Shown: positions 50,223 to 62,265 of the stretch, one piece after another
Layout of the letters: every line of letters starts with the position of its first letter
Position numbering within the stretch: position 1 is the first letter of the stretch
The notes under the pieces: generated by a model
What the model saw: only the letters and a program-made list of their open reading frames with translations
The model's database searches: none
Told to the model about the DNA's origin: nothing
Made by a program: the position numbers and the translations under genes
NCBI GenBank assembly: GCA_025602905.1
Contig: JAHLKI010000017.1
Location: 1-64,000 of the forward strand
Reading direction: 5' to 3'
Length of the DNA: 64,000 bases
Origin: Phlyctochytrium arcticum
Lineage: Eukaryota; Chytridiomycota; Chytridiomycetes; Chytridiales; Chytridiaceae

Positions 50223-53080
50223 GGCGTTAGGATGTCGGGTGTGTAAGGTAAGGGGAGTAGTCTAGTCTATATGAAGAGATCCAGCTCTATAGATTCTCTC
50301 CTTGTCGTTTCTTGTCTATATGTGATGTGATGGTGGTGGTGGAAGGGCGAACTAGGGGGGGTGCCCGCCGTGGCCTTGTCTTTAAAGGCATTGGGGAAAA
50401 AAGTCCTGGTCCTACTCCCGCGAAAGGACAGAACGCGTCGGGCAGCGACAGAACGCGCTGGCAAACTCCGCAAAGAAACTGGCCGTTGGGCGAGCCGCCT
50501 GGCCGCCGCGCGCCACGCGATAAGGCCGCAGCGTCGCGCAGCACCAAAACGCTCAATCCGGTTACATTAACTTTGTTGTTTACTGTAGCTTTCTGACTTT
50601 CTGACTTTTTGCGTGAGGAATAACTCTGAGGATTACTCGGGGACATTGCGACAAGGCACACACAACTGATACATGCAGCTAGCTACTCGAGTAAGGAAGA
50701 TGGATTATGGCTAACAAGTGCTTCTTTCATAAAGCTGGTACTCGAGTATGCTATAAGAACCACACACAACACGAGTGAGTATATATAACAGGCGGGAAAA
50801 GAAGTCAACGGCTGGAGAGAAGGGCGATAGCGTCTCAGGGAAAGGAAAAGGAGGCTCTTCTTGAAACATTTCGGCACGGACAAAAAAAGTAAACGGATCC
50901 TATGGACCTCGTGTGCGCACCCCCCTTTCATCTATGAAGAGCAGCAACAGACGCCCGCGCTGCTGCACCGCACACCCCGCACCCGGCGACGTGGTGGGTC
51001 TGCCCATCCACCTTTTGCAGACATACATAGATTCACCTGGTTGTCACTCCACACAAATCTTGAAGCGATGCAGCCTTTGCTCATGAAAAGTAAAGTTAGG
51101 GGAATCCTAACTCATACTTTATTGCCAAATAGGTTTGCCTGAACAGATGTATGCTTTGAGAGATCCTGGCATGTTTCAGAATATGGGCGATACGGGAAGG
51201 GAGTTCCCGATGTAGCAGCATCAAAAACCTTTTCTTCTTGGAAGTTTGATGGCTGTTGGGAATGCCCATTTGACCTATCTAACCGATGGCAGGGCGCTGG
51301 GCAGATTAGTACAAAGTTTTACTTAAAATGGAAAGCCCGTATATGTATAAAAGATGTTATTCACAATCAAGATTTACGCTGCGGTGGTGGGATTTGCCGG
51401 CAGATTTGCCGTGAGTGATGCCAAGCACCTCGGAGACCCTCAACGCGCTCTTTGGTGTTTCTGACTTCAAAGTCAGGCCCCAGTGCAGTGATGATAATGT
51501 CCAACATGATGGAGATGTCGCTCGTTTGCTCGCACTTTTTGACGAGGGGATGGCCGTGGTTCAGTCCAGCAATGTTGCCGCGGTGATAGGTAAAGAGGGT
51601 GGCAAGGTCCGGGAAACGGTCGTGGATTTTGTGGAAATCTGCCCCCATATTAATAGCTTTAATGTGTGCGTTGAATGTGTGTGCAGGGCCTTGGTTTTTG
51701 GGAGGTTCTTTTCCGGGATTCAGGAGAGATGCTCTCGCCTTTGGAAACAGGCGTGGGAACAAAACTTTGATGACAGTGCAGTGGCTATGCACTCACTTTA
51801 TTACCATGGCGACTGGTGACATGTTAGCTAACTAAACCAATGTCGATTGAGTGGCCCGGCCCCCAGCTTGGCATCGCCTTTCCTTGATACTGGGTACACT
51901 CCTGCAGCCTATATGGAACAGACTCCCTTGCTGCTGCTGCTGGAGATGAGGGATACTCCAAGCCATGGTAGGCGCACGCGTCGGGTCAACTATATTCACT
52001 TTGAGGATAATTGCTGACGATTTCGTGCGACTCGCAGTATAGATTGAGAGCAGACGTTGCATCTCAAAGGATGGCTGCAAACACTACTTGGCCAAGGGAC
52101 ATACAACTCCCAACGATCACTCAATAAAAAATCCACAGTTCCGAAATCACTGCCCCCACATTGTGCGGGAAACCATCATTGGAGTTTTCATCACTTGGTT
52201 TTGCGTTGCCACAGGCACTGCCTATGTGGGGATGTTGGGATTTCAAGACCAACTTTGTGACGCCTTGTCATCAACTATGATCAACAACCAACGACACATC
52301 AACATAACTGAGCTGTACATCTGAGCCGGATTTTCCAAGGTAGTGGATTATCAGCATTGCCATTTTTGATGGACATATTCTTACCGTTAGTCTTTCTTAT
52401 TAGAGTTTGGTGGTCCCAATCACCGGACTTGGCTTATACGGGATGAGGTTCTCTGGTTGACCTTTGATTCTGAGTCAGCGTGATTGGCGACCATCCTCTT
52501 GCCCATCTCAATAATACCTGGGACGTTCGCACCACATTGGCTCCTTCTCACGTTATCCAGACGTCGATCCATTAGGTGCAGAGCCTATTCAACGCCCATT
52601 CCGTCACATCGACCCAAATATGGCTGAGGAACGAGGGATCTGAGAGGGATTTATTCCAAAAAGCAATGGCAGATGGACCACTCTAAGCCGGCGGCGGAAA
52701 AATGTTGCAAGGTGTCGCAATCCCCGCAACACCGGACGACCGTTACCCCTTTTAAACATATCGGACATGTTCCAAAGGCGGTGTACGGTACATTTGCTGA
52801 TGTGTGCTGAGATGTGTGAGCCGGGTGCCCAAATCTATGTACTTGGGACTCTACTACTGAAGAGTCCTCCCATCCTTCTTGTAAAACTCAAAGTGATATC
52901 TGTATGATACATCCCATACATATACTCAGTAGTATAGGGTCACGGACGAATTGCCCGCATTTTTAACCATAGAGCCACAATCGAATCAATTAAGCCTAAA
53001 AGGGTCTAAATGCGACCATGTGACATGAAAAGTAGTAAGTACGGTTCGGTCACGGCGTGTCCGTCCCTTTGACCTATTAG
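50223..53080. other. 2.9 kb host region without a supportable gene
   Basis: Frames are short and overlap on both strands. The best is a 141-residue minus-strand frame at 51367-51792 (contains INMGADFHKIHDRFPDLATL), which has protein-like composition but no recognised domain and may be a remnant exon. No tRNA or rRNA signature seen. Confidence 0.4.
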
Positions 53081-53089
53081 CTAAAATAT
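53081..53089. repeat. MULE target-site duplication, left (CTAAAATAT)
   Basis: Nine bases directly before the left TIR; identical to 55837-55845. Nine-base duplications are typical of Mutator-like elements. Confidence 0.92.
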
Positions 53090-55836
53090 GGCCGTGACTA
53101 GGAATCGTACAGTCGGGCTAGAAATCGTACAGTCGCACAGCCACCTGAAATATCGACTGTCTCTGCGTTGCTTGAATCTCCGCTCCAGATCCAGCTCGAG
53201 ATCTCTAGATTCTCGACGCACAGCGCCCTCGTGAGGATCTACCTGCACATACACACTTTCCAAACGCATCACTAAAAGTAAGAACCCCAGTTTACGTCTT
53301 TCCGCCGATGGCGACGCATTAAACAGGATGGGTTTCCTTCCGTTTGTTGTAGCTCACCATGATCGCTGGACCGTCCACAGATTCTGCGACTGCAGAAACT
53401 GGTGCGGCAGCTAATGCGATTGCTTTCAATTCTCTTGACGAGCTTCTCGAGTATTCCAAGGCTAAAGCCAAAGCAAATGGAATTGCACTCACAAGAACTA
53501 GCAACAATGAGAAGTTCTATCTTCGTTGCTCTCGTTGGGGATCTGTCCGCGAGAAGCAGGAAACCACCGTAGACTCAGAGGATCAGAAGAAGCGCAACCG
53601 GGGAAGCCTGCGATGCGGGTGCAAATTCCAGCAGTATGTCGCGCAGGACAAGAGAGGGTTAAAGGGTCCCAAGAATAAGTGGTACCTGCACCAATCCTCC
53701 AATGAGCACAACCACGGGAATTCCGCAACCGTTGCATTTGCCGCATATCGGCAATTCAATGATGAGCACAAGGATTATCTGAGGCAGCATGCCAGAACAA
53801 CGGTGAAAGAGCTTGTTCTGTCATTCCGCAGGACCTTTCCGAATCAACCAGTCATTGACAAGGATATCCGCAACTTTCGCACCCTGGAGCAAATGGAAGC
53901 AGCAAAGGGCAGATCTGCCATAGAGTGCTTGTTGGACGGGCTGAATCAACCTGAGTCCAAATATACGGTTAGCTACCAAACCAGCGATGATGGTGCTCTA
54001 ACGCACTTATTTTTTGCGCATGAAAAGAGCATCGCTAAATTGCAACAATACCCGGACGTACTGATCTTAGATTGTACATACAAAACCAACAAGTGGCAGA
54101 TGCCGCTTTTCAACATCCTTGGTGTGGACGGCACTGGAAAGTCTTTTACCGTAGGTTACGCGTTTTTGCGAGGCGAAACTGCGGAGGATTACACTTGGGC
54201 GTTGAACAATATAGCTGGTCTTTTGGCAGGCAGCCGCGGAATCAAAACTGCGTTTGTGGATTGTGCCCCTGCTTTGATGAATGCCTTGGAGTCGATCTTT
54301 CCAGGTATCTTTTCAGCTTAAACGAGGCTTATTTGTGCTGGGTTATTTACTTTCTTATCAGGAATTAGTGTCCTGCTTTGTATCTTTCATATTGTGGAGA
54401 ACGTCGGCGCCCAGCTCGTGCGCAAATACCCTGATGTTACGGACGAAAGCAAGCAAAGTATTATCACACTTTGGAACTCAGTCGTCTATGCTGCAACCCT
54501 TGAGGACTATGCGGCCGCTGTTCAAGCACTTTGGGACGAACTTGATGACGATTTCCCAATGATACGCATGTATCTAGAGGATACATGGCTCGTCCATCAT
54601 AAGCGGTTTGTGAAGTTTTGGACAAGTCAGGTTCTAACGCTGGGAATTAGGGCTACATCCCGAGTTGAAGGGTCGCATCGCTGCCTTAAAGACTGGCTTC
54701 ACAATGGGGTCGGCGACTTTATGACCATATTTGCCGCTATGGATACCTTTATTGACAAGCAGCTCACCGACATCCAGAACGCATTCGACGTCGAAAAAGA
54801 CCGTTTGAGTACGAAGATGCGCGAAATCTTGAATGAGACCCATCAGATTCGGGAACATGTCTCGCGCGTTACTTTCAATGACCACCTCTATGACAGTATT
54901 ATCCAAGCTCGCACGGAGGGTCCTCTGCAACAGTGCAGTCACCAGTACGCCGTCACAATGTGTTTACCTTGCGCCGACCAAATTCGCTACGAGTACAACC
55001 TGACGATCCCACTGTCAGCCATCCATCCGGCTTGGCGATATTATCCTAGCGATACCAATATTGATCCATACTGTCCATTCGATGCGACAATGGATCCCTA
55101 TGAGCGACTAGAAATTGAGCTGGCTGCTGTACGAAAGCGGTTTGATACCTTGCAAACGGCATCCCAACGGCAGCGTGCCCTGCAACAACTCACCCAGGTT
55201 GGAATCATCAGCGGATCCGTCTTGGTCCCGGTACGGAACAAGCGTGCCGACACTATGGCCCAGCATCACGCTTCCAAACGCCAACGAACAGACACCTCAA
55301 CCCGTGCGGATCCTACGTTGTCGGCGCATGTAGCTAGAGAGCAGCAGGAGCGTGCCGCAACGGCCAAGGCAGCTACCAGGGCGAAGCCCAAATGTAGCGC
55401 GTGTGGATCTATAGACCACAATGCAAAGCGATGCGAAGTAGCTCGCGTGAGGGAGGCTGCGCGCATTAGGGCTGCCTGTGGTTTACCTGCTGTGACGCCT
55501 ACTGGTAGTGGTGCTGCTGGTAATGTGGACGACTTTGTTGATGTTAATGGCATGAGTGACCTTAGCGCTGGTGGTCTAGACGATTCAATTAACGAGGATG
55601 TGAGTATACTCATGGACCTGGCGATGAGCGAGTAGCTAGTATCATTGTAGTGTTCGTAGTTCTGTAGTGTTCTTATTTTCGTTTCGTAGGATGTTTCTTT
55701 TATATATATATCTGTGTGTGCCGGTTCGCGCGTTGCGATTATTTCCACGCGAGTCTGACGCAGAGACAGTCGATATTTCAGGTGGCTGTGCGACTGTACG
55801 ATTTCTAGCCCGACTGTACAATTCCTAGTCACGGCC
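53090..55836 (+). mobile_element. Mutator-like (MULE) DNA transposon, complete
   Basis: 2747 bases with 79-base terminal inverted repeats (53090-53168 and 55758-55836, one mismatch), beginning GGCCGTGACTAGGAAT, a perfect 9-base target duplication and one two-exon transposase gene without visible damage. It looks recently active. Confidence 0.95.
53359..55635 (+). CDS. MULE transposase with FAR1-type and zinc-knuckle domains
   Basis: Two exons, 53359-54304 and 54362-55635 (intron GTATCT...TTATCAG), 739 residues. An N-terminal WRKY-GCM1/FAR1-type DNA-binding region (about residues 25-125: SLRCGCKFQQ...HNHGN) precedes the MULE catalytic core: VLILDCTYKTNKWQMPLFNI (first Asp), the second Asp in TAFVDCAPALM, LLCIFHIVENV across the intron, and a later acidic residue near RVEGSHRCLKDWL. 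A zinc knuckle, CSACGSIDHNAKRCE, lies near residue 660. It cuts and pastes the element via the TIRs. Confidence 0.93.
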
Positions 55837-55845
55837 CTAAAATAT
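55837..55845. repeat. MULE target-site duplication, right (CTAAAATAT)
   Basis: Perfect second copy of the 9-base duplication. Confidence 0.92.
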
Positions 55846-56225
55846 GACTACATTACAAATGCAAGCAATCGTGGTGACCAATTAGCTAATGACTACATTA
55901 CAAAATCAGGGTCATCATATATACTACAAGACTGCGTGTGCATGGACTTTTTGCGAGCGAAGTCGAGCTCATTGGTAGTGCGCACGTTAATGACATAATC
56001 CTCTGTAAGCCAAAATCCTGATTGGTTAGAGCATTTACTGTGACCGGGCCACTCATTTACGAGACTGTGCCGCGCGGTTTGTGTGTCCAAAAAATTGTGA
56101 TTGGCCAGAATGTCGCAAAAATCCCTCATACTGCCCCTGACAATCCGGACCATGAATGATATTTTGGCGAATATTTTTGTACTAAAGAAATCTGTTGGCG
56201 TCTCGTCCCTCTGCCTGTTGCAACC
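55846..56225. other. Intergenic stretch, no gene seen
   Basis: 380 bases of mixed composition between the MULE and the next gene. Confidence 0.4.
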
Positions 56226-56804
56226 ATGTCCACCACAGAACTACAGAACTACTCAGGGCGGCTTGTTCAGGTTGTCACAGCACAGCCGATAGACTCATTA
56301 GCCGATACAGTAGGCTCCGTTTCTGGCACCCCACTCCTCCTCTCGGAGCTCGCTCAGAGGGTCACACTTCTCGAAGGGAGCTTGGTGACCCTACAGGCCA
56401 CCATTGACGCTCACGCCATGCTATTTGGACGGACATTCTTGAGAAACGCAGCGTCGGAAATCCTTCTCTTCGCCCTAGGTCGTCAACCTCGCCCACCGCA
56501 CTCCACAAACTACTTCACGGTTCTCGCTTCGGAGGGTTCCACGCAACTTTCATCTGTCGTCACCAGTCTCAACCAGACGCTCGTCGCCCCAACCACAGAA
56601 GCCGGTCTTGCGGGAATTTTGGATGACGTCAGCGAGAGGCGGAATGGGACTATCCATTATAGCAATAGGCAAGATTTGGAGACCAGCGCACTGCTTCCTG
56701 CCCGTGATCTCCTGTCTCGACACACGCAACTTAGAGTAGCTTGTCCTCGTGAGGTTTTGGTGGTAGATAACTACGAGATTTTTCGGTCGGCTTTTGGGTT
56801 TTAG
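56226..56804 (+). CDS. Hypothetical protein, 192 aa
   Basis: Starts ATG 56226 (MSTTELQNYSGRLVQVVTAQ). Mostly helical with a possible coiled coil at residues 40-65 (LLSELAQRVTLLEGSLVTLQ). No recognised domain, no signal peptide. The GC-richer codon use resembles the host rather than the polymerase gene 117 bases downstream. Confidence 0.5.
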   Translation: MSTTELQNYSGRLVQVVTAQPIDSLADTVGSVSGTPLLLSELAQRVTLLEGSLVTLQATIDAHAMLFGRTFLRNAASEILLFALGRQPRPPHSTNYFTVLASEGSTQLSSVVTSLNQTLVAPTTEAGLAGILDDVSERRNGTIHYSNRQDLETSALLPARDLLSRHTQLRVACPREVLVVDNYEIFRSAFGF

Positions 56805-56921
56805 TTAATCCTTCTTTTGTCGATTGATGCAAATTCTCTTTTTCGTTGATCGAACAAAAATGCGGTTATTTTTAGATAAATATCTGTAAGTGTGATTTTA
56901 ATCCTCGCCAGAAAACCAAGA

Positions 56922-59900
56922 ATGACAAAGAGAAAAGGACAAGCATCGGGATCGCAACAAACGAAACGTCAAAGGAGACTCATGCAAGAGCAAATCCAAC
57001 ATGAAATTGTTACGGCAGCCGAAAGAGTACAAAGGAGATTAGAAGAGAGAAGAGTTGCCATCGACAGAACCAGACAAATCTATGATGCGGGACAGGGACA
57101 AGAGATGCTAACACAATTAAATGCTCTCCGAGAATACCGTGCTAATAGGCAACCTGTTAGACAGAATCATCTGCACAATATGGGGTCTGAGGTCATTAGA
57201 GTACCATACATCGGAAGAAATCCGGTAGATCGACGATTAGAACGAATTCATCAAGAATGTGAGTTTGCCTACAAAATCAACTTCTCGTTCGCGTATACTC
57301 TTCAGAACACTGAAACTAAAGAGTTTCGCGTTTTCTATCCTAGCACGAACACTGAAGTGTTTCGTACTGCATTTGCTGTCTTGAATGACAACGATTTCAG
57401 AACAGCCATGAATCAATTCAGGAACTATGTAGACAATCTTAGTGACAGAGTCCCCAGACCTAACACTAAGTATCGCTTTGTCCGGTTGAACGACGTGTTT
57501 GTATATCGAACGAATATGGATCAACGTATAGGATGTGGCACTATCGTTCCTACCTGGACGCTGTCTTGCAAATCTCTCGTCTGTTTCTCACAGATTCCCT
57601 ACAACCTATGTTTCTGGGCGTGCCTTGCCGCGGGATTAGAAGAGGGAACGAAAAAAGACTATGACAGGTACACAGCAAAAGCAAAAGTGGTCTGGAAACG
57701 ATTCTACAAGAAGAAAAAGTTCAACAAGGATTACGAAGGGTTTCCATATAATGAATTAAGCAAAGTAGAAGGAGAATTCAATTGTCAAATCTATGTGTGC
57801 AAAGTGTATGAAAACAGGACGATAAAGATGCTTCGCAGTCCTGAGCGCACGGACGGAAAGGAAATTCACCTTGCATATTTCACCGATAATGAGTTTGAAA
57901 AACACCATTTCGCACTCATCACAAAAAGGAATGTGTTCTCTAACGGTTACAAATGTGATAAATGTCAAGAAGTTCTCAAGGATTACCTACATCTCACCAC
58001 CCATTTCAAGCAATGCGAAGCAAAAGGAAAGGTTGTCTTTGAAGACGGTTACTACACAGCCCCGCGCAAAATTATCAAGGAGATTCAAGATTTAAACATT
58101 GAAGTTCCCTACATAGACTATCCATTATTCTATGGGTTTGACACCGAAACGTATGTTGTTGAAGATGCCGATGTTGGAAACAAACAAGGCTATGGATTGA
58201 AGAAATTAGGGTATCTATCCTTGATGAGTGTATCGTTTGCTTACTCTTTCAAGGGAGTTATCTCGGAACCGGAATTCTTCTCAATTGCTGATGAAGTAGG
58301 GACGACTTTAGACAGTGAGAATGTCTTGCGTCGATTTGTTAACAAGATGACCTACAGCCGTGGAAGATGTGTAGCAATTATCATGAAAGACTTTGAACAG
58401 GTCATTCAGAACATCAAGATACACTATGGAGAGAACGAGAAGGCTGCTTACAGGATGATTGATAGTCTTATGAAATGGATAGAGGAAGTTCCTGTTTATG
58501 GATTCAATTCGTCATCGTTCGATATGAATGTGGTGAAATATGATCTACCTAAGATCTTGCAAGAATTTCAGAAAACAAAGGGCCTCAGATCACTAGCAGA
58601 GCAACAATTTGGAAAAGAACTACTAAAGAAATATCCGGCAGAGAAGATACGATGTGGAAATTTCAAAATACGAGGCAAGAAAAGCAACACATTTGAGAAA
58701 CTTCAGATAAATATTACAAGACAAAACATATTTGAACCCGATTTTGCGATCCCAGAAGAAAAAAAGATCTACGAATTCTTAGGATGTTACTGGCACGGAT
58801 GTCCTAAGTGTTATGATCCGCTCCTGCAACACCCTACTTACAAGGAAACGACTTTCGGTAAAAAGTATGCACAGATGCAATGGCGAACTAAAATATTAAC
58901 TGAACTAGAATGGACAGTAACAAATGTCTGGGAATGTGACTGGTTAGCAGAACAAAGGGCAAACGGGAGACAATGGGAATCCATCAACGGAATTATCAAG
59001 AGTGGAAATGCGTATCGTTCTTTGAACAATGGAAACTTTCACTTCAAAGACATCAAAGCGTTCTTGAGTCCGATGGCTTCTCTGGAGAAGTTTATGGAGT
59101 TGTACAAATCTTCAATGAGAAAGATGCATTTTCCACACGGATTTACTAGTAATTTCAACAGTTTCATTGAGCGGAACCAGTTATTCAAGAAGGGAATCAG
59201 ACAAGAGGGAATTGCATACTTGTTGAGGAAGGTCAAGGTCTCGACAATCGGTATGGAACATTACACAGACCTAGGTGGAAATATAACAATTTCACAAAGT
59301 GACTTTGACTCCTTGATTGCCACACATGGAGAGAAGACTATCTATGACTATCTAAGAGATTACAATAACACGGATGTATTCCCTATGCTAGAAGCCATTT
59401 CGAAACATCATTCGCGCTTTTCTGAACTCGGTGTAGATATTCCCAAGCAGTGTATTTCGTTACCAGGAGCAGCAAACATCATCTTATTCAACGGGTTAAA
59501 AGATCAACCTATAGTTGCTCCGTCTTTTTCAAGATGGTCACCGGAACACGCTGATATTTACCATGATTTCTACAGGGGTGGAATGTGTGGAGGAGCAGCA
59601 ATTGTTTTTGCGCAGTTTGCTCGGGTGGGTGAAACCTTCATCCGTAACGGTAAAAAGATTTGTCAATCTGTACAGGGGTTCGACGCAAACTCACTATACC
59701 CATGGGCAATGAGTCAGTTAATGCCGGCAGGAGAGTGTACAGTTTTCGACGAAAGCAGAGTTACAACAGAAGTTCTTGATGATGTGATGAACGGCAAGTC
59801 ATTCGGATTTGTCAAGTGTGATATTGTTTGTCCCGAGAATCTCAAGGAACATTTCTCTGAATTTTGTCCGGTTTTCCACAATGCACTTATCAAAGATCAA

Positions 59901-60587
59901 AACGGCAAGGAAACAACTAAACTGATCAGCACAACTTCCGCAAAGCAGATTTACGTCTGCACTCCACTACTCAAGTGGTATCTTGAACACGGATTGTTGG
60001 TTGACAACGTTACAATCGTCATATCTTATGATCAACCAGTACAATGTTTCAAGTGGTTCGTAGATTACTTTGCAGAAGAACGTCGCAAGGGGGATCGAGA
60101 GAAGTCGGATATTGTCAGCGAGATGGCAAAACTCATGCTGAACAGTTCGTACGGGAAGACAATCACAAATTTTGAAAAACATAGTGATGTACGGATTGTA
60201 CATAAGTCACAAGTAGCAAAAAAAGTACGATCTGGTCGATACAGAAACATGGAAGTCTTGAATGACATGGCAGAAATGGACTTTGCTAAGAAGAAGTACG
60301 AACAACACCTACCTTTCCAGATCGGTTTCATGGTTTACGGGTATGCAAAACTACGCATGCTTCAGTTTTACTATGATTTCCTAGATGTTTACATATCACG
60401 AGAAGACTTTGAACTTTTGATGATGGATACTGACTCTCTCTATATGGCGTTATCAGGGGTTGACTTCGATGATCTTGTCAAAGAGGAACTACAGGAAGAG
60501 TATTACATGGTCAAGAAGGAATGGTTAGTTACGAACGACTACGACAAGCGTACGCCTGGATTGTTCAAAAAGGAATGGGAAGGAGAG
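56922..60587 (+). pseudogene. Polinton-type DNA polymerase B, 3' end cut off by element C
   Basis: Start ATG 56922 (MTKRKGQASGSQQTKRQRRL). About 1220 residues remain. Exonuclease motifs: FYGFDTETY (Exo I) and YGFNSSSFDMNVVKYDL (Exo II). A VSR/nuclease-like insert reads IYEFLGCYWHGCPKCY. Polymerase motifs: FYRGGMCGG, motif A GFDANSLYPWAM, motif B KLMLNSSYGKT, motif C LLMMDTDSLYM. The frame enters the palindrome of element C just after TPGLFKKEWEGE and stops there, so the thumb end is missing. Known family role: protein-primed replication of Polintons/adintoviruses. Its parent element cannot be outlined in this window. Confidence 0.9.
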
Positions 60588-60647
60588 TGTGATAGTGCAT
60601 GTAAAATCCCATAGTATATACTATGGGATTTTACATGCACTATCACA
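60588..60647. repeat. 60-base perfect terminal palindrome of element C
   Basis: Arms of 30 bases meet at GTAT|ATAC (60617/60618) with no mismatch. The outer 13 bases equal those of A and B; the inner 17 are unrelated. Inward it continues GGGGAGATTCCCACTATG. Confidence 0.96.
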
Positions 60648-60870
60648 GGGGAGATTCCCACTATGCCCAACTATGAATCCAACTATGCCCCAACTATGAA
60701 TCCAACTATGCCCCAACTATGCGGCACTATGATTCCAACTATGTGACCTTATTATAAGGTCGCCTCCATCAAACATCGTGCCATCTTACACATCATGAAT
60801 CATCCCTCTCCATATTTCATCGAGTGGTGCCGCATTTGTCACGGGAAGGGACTTCCACATTACACCGGAC
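60648..60870 (+). repeat. Subterminal repeat of C with CTATG iterons
   Basis: Eight CTATG units at about 11-12 base spacing (AACTATGCCCC, AACTATGAATCC and so on), then GTGACCTTATTATAAGGTC and the family block with TTCATCGAGTGGTGCCGC. Matches the ends of A and B. Further in, ACGATTTGTTACA is repeated four times (60888-60937). Confidence 0.85.
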
Positions 60871-60944
60871 TTTACACCGTGTAATCAACGATTTGTTACA
60901 ACGATTTGTTACAACGATTTATTACAACGATTTATTACAAGCCT

Positions 60945-61343
60945 TTACTCCAATCTCGTCCTTTTTGGCAGTGGTTCTTCGGCTTCCTCCAATTCCTCCA
61001 CTGAAACATTCCTCATCCATACATCTGTTGCCTTCATATGGGCGTCTCGTATATCCATTGGTAAAGACCGCACATCCACTCGGTTCATTTTTCGACTGTT
61101 GACGAATAATGTCTTCATTTCATTCCCATCCTTTATTGACACCTTGGTTATTTCGAACTTCTTCATCTCTTCCTTGATAAAATCCAGAGCCGCTGTATGC
61201 TTCTTCACGATTCTATCCGCTGCTTTGAATTCCTCCGATATGTCCAAATTGATAAAGTCCAGTACTCGTTGTTCCAATCGCTCCATCTTTCTCGAGTGGT
61301 GATGATTATGATTCGGATAATTCGGATAATGGAGCGGCCTCAT
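60945..61343 (-). CDS. Small helical protein near the end of element C
   Basis: 132 residues from ATG 61343, or 113 from ATG 61286 (MERLEQRVLDFINLDISEEF), which looks more natural because the first 19 residues are simple (HYPNYPNHNHHHS). Helical, charged, ending EEAEEPLPKRTRLE with a possible nuclear signal. No known family. Absent from the equivalent place in A and B. Confidence 0.5.
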   Translation of the reverse strand: MRPLHYPNYPNHNHHHSRKMERLEQRVLDFINLDISEEFKAADRIVKKHTAALDFIKEEMKKFEITKVSIKDGNEMKTLFVNSRKMNRVDVRSLPMDIRDAHMKATDVWMRNVSVEELEEAEEPLPKRTRLE

Positions 61344-61512
61344 TACGTGACTTTCAATTCTTTATAACATTCTCTGTTATCGATAGAACGAAATCTCGCA
61401 AAACTTGCATTCTCATCAGGATCATCAGGATTATCGATATTACCCCCCGACTTTCCCATGCTCTCTGGGTCTCAATATTTGAATGTCCCGATTCAGCGAG
61501 CAAACTACATTT

Positions 61513-61753
61513 CCTAACACTTCTAGCCTATTTTCAGCCGATTTTTTGCCTCTCTCATTCTCATTTTCATTTCACTTTTATAAAAAACTTTTTTCATTTC
61601 TCTTTCTAAAAATATCTCTCAAATACCGGCTAGAATGGCTAGGATTTATTCTCTTCATTTTTTTACTACATAATAAAAGAAAAAAATCTATTCATTTCTC
61701 CATGTTTCGAGCCGTCAAATCCTAGACCGAAAAGGCTATGTCTAGTCTATGAT
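61513..61753 (+). repeat. 240-base family repeat, copy R4 (element C)
   Basis: Same landmarks as R1 (CTTCTAGCC, CTCTCATTCTCATTTTCATTT, ATACCGGCTAGAATGGC, GGCTATGTCTAGTCTATGAT) and same orientation relative to the element end as R3 in B. Confidence 0.85.
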
Positions 61754-61779
61754 TCCCCCCTTTTTTTTCCTAACACTTC

Positions 61780-62265
61780 TCCCCTTAATTGGTGACAGAC
61801 TTGGTGACAGCCTCTTTTTACTCCATGTCTCGAGTGAGAGACACTTTTTATTATATATTTCCCTCCACTTTACATGTAGGTGACAGAGGTGACAGATTTT
61901 TTGAGGTAAAGTCCCTGGGGATATAGTTTTTATACTAGTTAGTAGTTCACACGTTCTGAACTACTTCTCACTCATAAAATATTCTATAAGAATTATAAAT
62001 ATTCAAAAAGTCTGTCACCTCTGTCACCTTTTTTTTCCCTACATAGAAACACTACACTACTTTATTAATCAATTTTTATTTTCCTACATGTATCGAGTGG
62101 TGACAGGTAAAAAAAAAGTCTGTCACCAAGTCTGTCACCACCTGTCACCCCTCTTCATCAATCCCCAAATCACTCATTTTTCAATTATATCCCTACAAAG
62201 TATCGAGCCGTCTTTGTTCGCTTCTCCGATACTACCGCTCGCAGTTCTTTGTAAAATGTGATTCG
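61780..62265. repeat. Modular noncoding cassette C1 (word GGTGACAGA)
   Basis: Same scaffold as B1 and B2, but the word is GGTGACAGA: copies at 61791 and 61803, direct pair 61879-61903, inverted pair about 62003-62028 (about 26-base arms, few mismatches), forward at about 62099 and inverted copies to 62151. It ends with the CTACAAAGTATCGAGCCG motif and GCTTCTCCGATACTACCGCTCG. Confidence 0.85.

Noticed and set aside
50287..50661. Minus-strand 124-residue frame upstream of the mucin-like gene
   Set aside because: Simple His/Thr codon runs and no recognisable domain; probably promoter DNA.
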